IMG/VR virus record: IMGVR_UViG_3300017783_003139 | Coordinates: 1-49,095 of that record | Direction: 5' to 3' (one strand) | Source: a virus | Length of the DNA: 49,095 bases | Part shown: positions 45,411 to 49,095 of the stretch, in pieces | Position numbering within the stretch: the stretch's first letter is position 1 | How the letters are laid out: each line of letters starts with the position of its first letter | Made by a program: the position numbers and the translations under genes | Notes under the pieces: generated by a model | The model's database searches: none | What the model was told of the DNA's origin: nothing | The model's input: only the letters and a program-made list of their open reading frames with translations

Positions 45411-46421
45411 TTGTTTAAAAAAGCGGCTGTGTTTACGGACATACATTTAGGATTAAAATCAAATAGTCGACAACATCTTCAAGACTGTGAAGACTTTGTT
45501 GATTGGTACATTGAACAAGCAAAAGCTAACGGTTGTGAAACTGGCATTTTTTGTGGAGACTGGCATCATAATAGAAATACAATTAACGTACAAACACTTG
45601 ATAGCACTACTAGGTGCCTTGAAAAGTTAGGTGCGGCATTTGAAAATTTTTATTTCTTTGCTGGCAATCACGATTTATACTATAAAGATAAACGTGATGT
45701 TTTTTCAGTAGAGTTTGCCAAACATATTCCCGGTATTACTTATATTGAAGAAACTACTGTAAAAGACGATGTAGCATTGGTGCCTTGGTTAGTAGGCGAC
45801 GAATGGAAAAACATTCAAAAGATTAAAGCAAAATATATGTTTGGACATTTTGAACTTCCTAATTTTTATATGAACGCACTTGTAAAGATGCCTGACCACG
45901 GTGATTTAAAACCAGAACATTTTGAACATCAAGAGTATGTGTTTAGCGGACACTTCCACAAACGGCAAGTACAAGGAAAAATACAATATCTAGGTAATGC
46001 TTTTCCTCACAACTATGCTGATGCGTGGGATGATGATCGCGGAATGATGATTCTTGATAAAGAAAATAATGAAGAACCTAAATATTTAAATTGGCCTGAC
46101 TGTCCTAAGTATCGAACAACTACTCTTAGTAAACTTCTTGATCCGGACTCAGATATTATTAAACCTAATATGTATTTGCGTGTTACACTAGACTTGCCAA
46201 TTAGTTACGAAGAAGCACAATTTATTAAAGAAACATATATTACTCAACACGGTTGTAGAGAGATTACACTAATTCCTAGTCAACAAGACGAAGAGATACA
46301 CACTGATATTGATATTAGTACTTTTGAAAGTGTTGATCAAATTGTTACTAAAGAAATTTCAGCAATTGATACTGAAAATTATAATAAAAGTGTTCTATTA
46401 GGGATATATGACGAACTATGA
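45411..46421 (+). CDS. gp47: Recombination nuclease subunit gp47 (Mre11/SbcD-like)
   Basis: 336 residues from TTG at 45411, with AAAGGA six bases upstream; no ATG precedes the first motif. The five metallophosphoesterase motifs are present in order: 'FTDIHLG', 'GDWHHNRN', 'FFAGNHDLYY', 'FGHFEL' and 'FSGHFHKRQ', which bind the two metal ions. Family knowledge: with gp46 it resects double-strand ends to load recombination proteins for phage replication and repair. The stop and the gp46 start overlap as ATGA, ensuring paired synthesis. Confidence 0.93.
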   Translation: MFKKAAVFTDIHLGLKSNSRQHLQDCEDFVDWYIEQAKANGCETGIFCGDWHHNRNTINVQTLDSTTRCLEKLGAAFENFYFFAGNHDLYYKDKRDVFSVEFAKHIPGITYIEETTVKDDVALVPWLVGDEWKNIQKIKAKYMFGHFELPNFYMNALVKMPDHGDLKPEHFEHQEYVFSGHFHKRQVQGKIQYLGNAFPHNYADAWDDDRGMMILDKENNEEPKYLNWPDCPKYRTTTLSKLLDPDSDIIKPNMYLRVTLDLPISYEEAQFIKETYITQHGCREITLIPSQQDEEIHTDIDISTFESVDQIVTKEISAIDTENYNKSVLLGIYDEL

Positions 46422-48193
46422 TAAAAATTAAAAACTTAACGGTTAAGAACTTTATGAGTGTGGGCAATCAGACTCAAGCAGTTGACTTTGATACACAACA
46501 GATTACGCTTGTGCTAGGAGAAAATCTTGACCAAGGTGGTGACGATAGCGGTTCACGTAACGGTACAGGTAAAACTACAATTATTAATGCGTTGTCTTAC
46601 GCATTGTACGGACTTGCGTTAACAAATATCAAACGTAATAATCTAATTAATAAAACTAATAGCAAAGGTATGTTAGTTACACTGTCTTTTGAGAAAGACG
46701 GCAGAGAATATAAAATTGAAAGAGGTCGTTCACCTAATATTTTAAAGTTTTATGTAGACGGGCAAGAACAAGAAATGTTAGACGAGTCGCAAGGCGATTC
46801 ACGCAAAACACAAGAAGATATTCAAGACTTACTTGGTATGAGTCATAATATGTTTAAGCATATCTTAGCACTCAATACATACACTGAACCGTTTTTAAGT
46901 ATGCGTGTTAACGATCAAAAAGATATTATTGAACAGTTGCTCGGCATTACAATACTAAGTGAAAAAGCAGAAACACTTAAAGAACAAATTAGAAAAACTA
47001 AAGAAAATATTACTGAAGAAAATGCTAAACTTACAGCACAACAATCTAGTAACGAACATATTGGCAGTACTATCCGCAGTTTAGAATTAAAAGAAAGTGC
47101 TTGGAAAGAAAAACAATCACAAGACATAGAAAAACTACGCAAAGGAATAGACGAATTAGAGCATTTAGATATTGATTCTGAGTTAGATTCGCATGAAAAA
47201 CTATCTAACTGGACTGAACATAATAATGCTATTATGGCTCTTAAGAAAGAACTTAGTACATTAGAACCAGCACTAGTACGTGCTGATAAGAGTGTTAATA
47301 AAGTTAATAAAGACATCGCAGAATTAGAAGATGCTGTGTGTTATACATGTGGACAAGAACTTCACGCAGACAAAAAAGCAGAAATTGCCGAACGTAAATC
47401 TAAAGAGCTTACTGATGCTAAATCATATCAAGAAGAAATTAACGGTAAAGTAAAAGACGTTATGGCTTCTTTAGATTCTATTGGTGATATAAATGGAAAG
47501 CCTACTACATTTTATGAAACTGCTAAAGAAGCATATGACCATAGAAGCAATGTTGAGAATTTACAAAAAGCATTAATTAGTAAACAAGAAGAAAACGATC
47601 CTTATGCTGAACAAATAAAAGATTTAAAAGAAACCGCTATACAAGAAATTGACTGGGCTACAATTAATACATATACTGACTTAAAAGACCATCAGGAGTT
47701 TTTATTAAAACTGTTAACAAACAAAGATAGTTTTATACGTAAAAAAATTATTGATCAAAACTTAGCATATCTTAATAACAGACTTACAACGTACCTTGAT
47801 AAACTAGGACTACCGCATCAGGTTGTATTTAAGAATGATCTAGCAGTTGAAATTACACAATTAGGACAAGATTTAGACTTTGATAATTTAAGTAGAGGCG
47901 AGCGTAATAGACTTATACTTGGTATGAGCTTTGCGTTTAGAGATGTTTGGGAAAGTTTATATCAAAATATTAACTTGTTGTTTATTGACGAACTTATTGA
48001 TAATGGATTAGATACTGCTGGCGTTGAAAACGCACTAACAGTTCTTAAGAAAATGGGTCGAGAACGTCAAAAAAACGTATACTTAATATCGCACAAAGAC
48101 GAACTGGTAGGAAGAGTAACACATGTTCTTAAAGTAATAAAAGAAAACGGGTTTACTTCATACGAAAACGATGTAGAGATACACAATGAGTGA
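46418..48193 (+). CDS. gp46: Recombination nuclease ATPase gp46 (Rad50/SbcC-like)
   Basis: 591 residues, similar to T4 gp46 (560). Walker A 'GSRNGTGKTTIINAL' near residues 45-60, long coiled coil from about 170, zinc hook 'CYTCGQ' near 307, second coiled coil, ABC signature 'LSRGERNRL', Walker B 'NLLFIDELID' and 'LISHKDE' H-loop. ATP-driven partner of gp47, SMC-like dimer joined through the hook. The gene overlaps its partner by 4 bases and the next small gene by 8. Confidence 0.93.
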   Translation: MIKIKNLTVKNFMSVGNQTQAVDFDTQQITLVLGENLDQGGDDSGSRNGTGKTTIINALSYALYGLALTNIKRNNLINKTNSKGMLVTLSFEKDGREYKIERGRSPNILKFYVDGQEQEMLDESQGDSRKTQEDIQDLLGMSHNMFKHILALNTYTEPFLSMRVNDQKDIIEQLLGITILSEKAETLKEQIRKTKENITEENAKLTAQQSSNEHIGSTIRSLELKESAWKEKQSQDIEKLRKGIDELEHLDIDSELDSHEKLSNWTEHNNAIMALKKELSTLEPALVRADKSVNKVNKDIAELEDAVCYTCGQELHADKKAEIAERKSKELTDAKSYQEEINGKVKDVMASLDSIGDINGKPTTFYETAKEAYDHRSNVENLQKALISKQEENDPYAEQIKDLKETAIQEIDWATINTYTDLKDHQEFLLKLLTNKDSFIRKKIIDQNLAYLNNRLTTYLDKLGLPHQVVFKNDLAVEITQLGQDLDFDNLSRGERNRLILGMSFAFRDVWESLYQNINLLFIDELIDNGLDTAGVENALTVLKKMGRERQKNVYLISHKDELVGRVTHVLKVIKENGFTSYENDVEIHNE

Positions 48194-48395
48194 TGATACG
48201 CACGATCTTTTAACTAAAGCATATATGGCTTACTTTAAAGCAAATGAAAAGTTTGAAGCTCGTAATTCTGTAAGAACGCACCGTGAAAGCAGAAAATGGT
48301 TACGTGAAATACGTAGATTAGCAAAAGATCGGGCAGAAGAAATACACACAATACACAATACAACAAGAACAACCAGGACCGGTGGTCCAAAATAA
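48186..48395 (+). CDS. Small basic helical protein after gp46
   Basis: 69 residues. Nearly all predicted helix: 'LTKAYMAYFKANEKFEARN' then 'RESRKWLREIRRLAKDRAEE', followed by a Thr/Arg-rich tail. I recall similar small proteins after gp46 in marine T4-like phages, with no known role. Overlap with gp46 (8 bases) implies coupled translation; the positive second helix would suit nucleic-acid binding, but that is inference. Confidence 0.75.
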   Translation: MSDDTHDLLTKAYMAYFKANEKFEARNSVRTHRESRKWLREIRRLAKDRAEEIHTIHNTTRTTRTGGPK

Positions 48396-48416
48396 CAGGC
48401 ACACATATATAAGTTC

Positions 48417-48866
48417 ATGCAGTGGACTTATCAAGACAAAATAATAGACGAAATACCAGATGAGTATGAAGGCTTTGTTTATCTTATTACTAATACCACT
48501 ACAGGCCAAAAATATATAGGTAAAAAACTAGCAAAATTTAAGACTACTAAGCCACCACTTAAAGGCAAAAAGAATAAAAGACGAGGCACTAAAGAAAGCG
48601 ATTGGAAAGATTACTGGGGATCTAGTGATAGACTAAACGCAGATGTTGCCAAACTAGGCGAAGACAAGTTTACAAGAGAAATACTATACCTATGTAAAGG
48701 TAGGGGCGAAATGTCCTACATAGAGGCACGAGAACAGTTTGACAGGCGAGTACTTGAAACTGATGATTACTATAATGGTATCATTAATGTTAGAGTAGGC
48801 GGATCAGACAAACTCAAACAGGCATTGCTAGAACAAAACATCAAGGCAAAACAATCTAACACATAA
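48417..48866 (+). CDS. GIY-YIG-type endonuclease-like protein
   Basis: 149 residues. 'GFVYLITNTTTGQKYIGKK' is a GIY-YIG motif with a Val-Tyr-Leu form of the first element and an intact Tyr-Ile-Gly. 'DWKDYWGSSDRL' and, later, 'GEMSYIEAREQFDRRVLETD' with a conserved Glu complete the expected core. Such small stand-alone proteins occur in phages and prophages as putative endonucleases, some of them mobile. The start has no clear RBS. It is followed directly by the non-coding GC-rich segment. Confidence 0.75.
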   Translation: MQWTYQDKIIDEIPDEYEGFVYLITNTTTGQKYIGKKLAKFKTTKPPLKGKKNKRRGTKESDWKDYWGSSDRLNADVAKLGEDKFTREILYLCKGRGEMSYIEAREQFDRRVLETDDYYNGIINVRVGGSDKLKQALLEQNIKAKQSNT

Positions 48867-49095
48867 GGTTAGCGGGCCAGTTTACAAATACCGCTGAGGA
48901 AAAGGTCCTGTGATAAGGACACTCGTACACGTTGAGCCGCGTCCGGTAGTAGGGCGGCAGGATTGATGTAGGTTGACTGTTAGCAATCGAAAAACACAAC
49001 ACAGTTCATAAAAACTCTTTAGCAATAGGAACGAAGCGAGAGGTAGCGTAAGCGATGTCGACGTAGGTTGGGAAAGGTCAGAGCCCATTGAACTA
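48867..49095 (+). other. GC-rich non-coding segment, candidate structured RNA (cut by window edge)
   Basis: No credible gene on either strand. By hand count about 110 of 229 bases are G or C (48%), clearly above the coding sequence around it. Consecutive stems: TTAGCGG/CCGCTGA (48869-48875 with 48891-48897, one G-U), GTCCT/AGGAC (48905-48909 with 48916-48920, loop GTGATA), GCCGC/GCGGC (48936-48940 with 48954-48958), and GACTGT/ACAGTT (48975-48980 with 49001-49006, one G-U). None is followed by a U run, so these are not intrinsic terminators. Direct repeats TAGCAAT (48981, 49020) also occur. The strand given is arbitrary. I match it to no RNA family I know; it may continue past the edge. Confidence 0.5.

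Noticed and set aside
46915-47316. 133-codon minus-strand frame within gp46
   Set aside because: Reverse reading of the coiled coil, giving a Ser/Leu-rich product; an artefact.
48973-48978. TTGACT in the non-coding tail
   Set aside because: No TATAAT-like box 16-18 bases downstream, so it is not a promoter of the gp55/gp47 type.
48882-49088. 68-codon minus-strand frame
   Set aside because: No RBS, low-complexity Leu/Ser/Thr-rich product, unlike any protein I know, and it overlays the stems.
48867-49095. RNase P RNA, tmRNA or group I/II intron core
   Set aside because: A 'GAGGAAA' and a 'CGGTAGTAG' recall RNase P, but the remaining conserved blocks do not follow; no tRNA-like ends or intron core sequences could be placed.
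1-49095. tRNA genes, CRISPR arrays, insertion sequences, integrase or attachment sites
   Set aside because: None seen on either strand on reading through the gaps; the gaps between genes are almost all under 90 bases.

Overview
The window is a piece of a large, AT-rich genome of a T4-like contractile-tailed phage. The marker genes are a T4-type baseplate set (gp48, gp53, a hub, a gp5-type spike, PAAR tip, gp25, gp6), the late sigma factor gp55 and the recombination nuclease pair gp47/gp46. Collar-type tail fibres with 'MAY.IN' N-termini, one giant structural protein and many AT-rich, overlapping genes suggest a marine T4-like phage (cyanophage or SAR11-phage style). The host cannot be fixed from this window.

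Layout. (1) 1-2839, plus strand: the end of a DegT-type aminotransferase and three tandem nitroreductase-fold genes. (2) 2816-11094, minus strand: ten overlapping genes for a methyltransferase, a NodU-type carbamoyltransferase, two radical SAM enzymes, two paralogous 'VDGD' transferase-like proteins, two DTD glycosyltransferase-like proteins and two unknowns. Together (1) and (2) look like an auxiliary cassette that builds or decorates a small molecule or glycan. (3) 11131-18113, minus strand: tail fibre and virion proteins, three of them sharing one N-terminal module. (4) 18135-33071, minus strand: one 4978-residue structural protein filling 30% of the window. (5) 33074-44429, minus strand: baseplate wedge and central spike. 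(6) 44514-48866, plus strand: gp55, gp47, gp46, a small basic protein and a GIY-YIG nuclease. (7) 48867-49095: no convincing gene, but unusually GC-rich and full of short inverted repeats, a candidate structured RNA cut by the window edge.

Regulation is readable. Two near-consensus sigma70 promoters (TTGACT, 17 bp, TATAAT) precede gp55 and gp47. Six copies of a T4-type late promoter octamer (consensus TATAAATA, core TAAATA) lie 16-28 bp before minus-strand starts, as expected for promoters read by the gp55 encoded here. Three of the six contain the stop codon of the upstream gene. The late promoter of gp48 abuts the -35 box of the gp55 promoter, so the early/late switch for these divergent operons appears to sit in 84 bp.

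The most unusual items are the dense cassette at 1-11094, the giant multidomain baseplate protein, the spike carrying a C-terminal GH19 domain, and the structured non-coding tail of the window.
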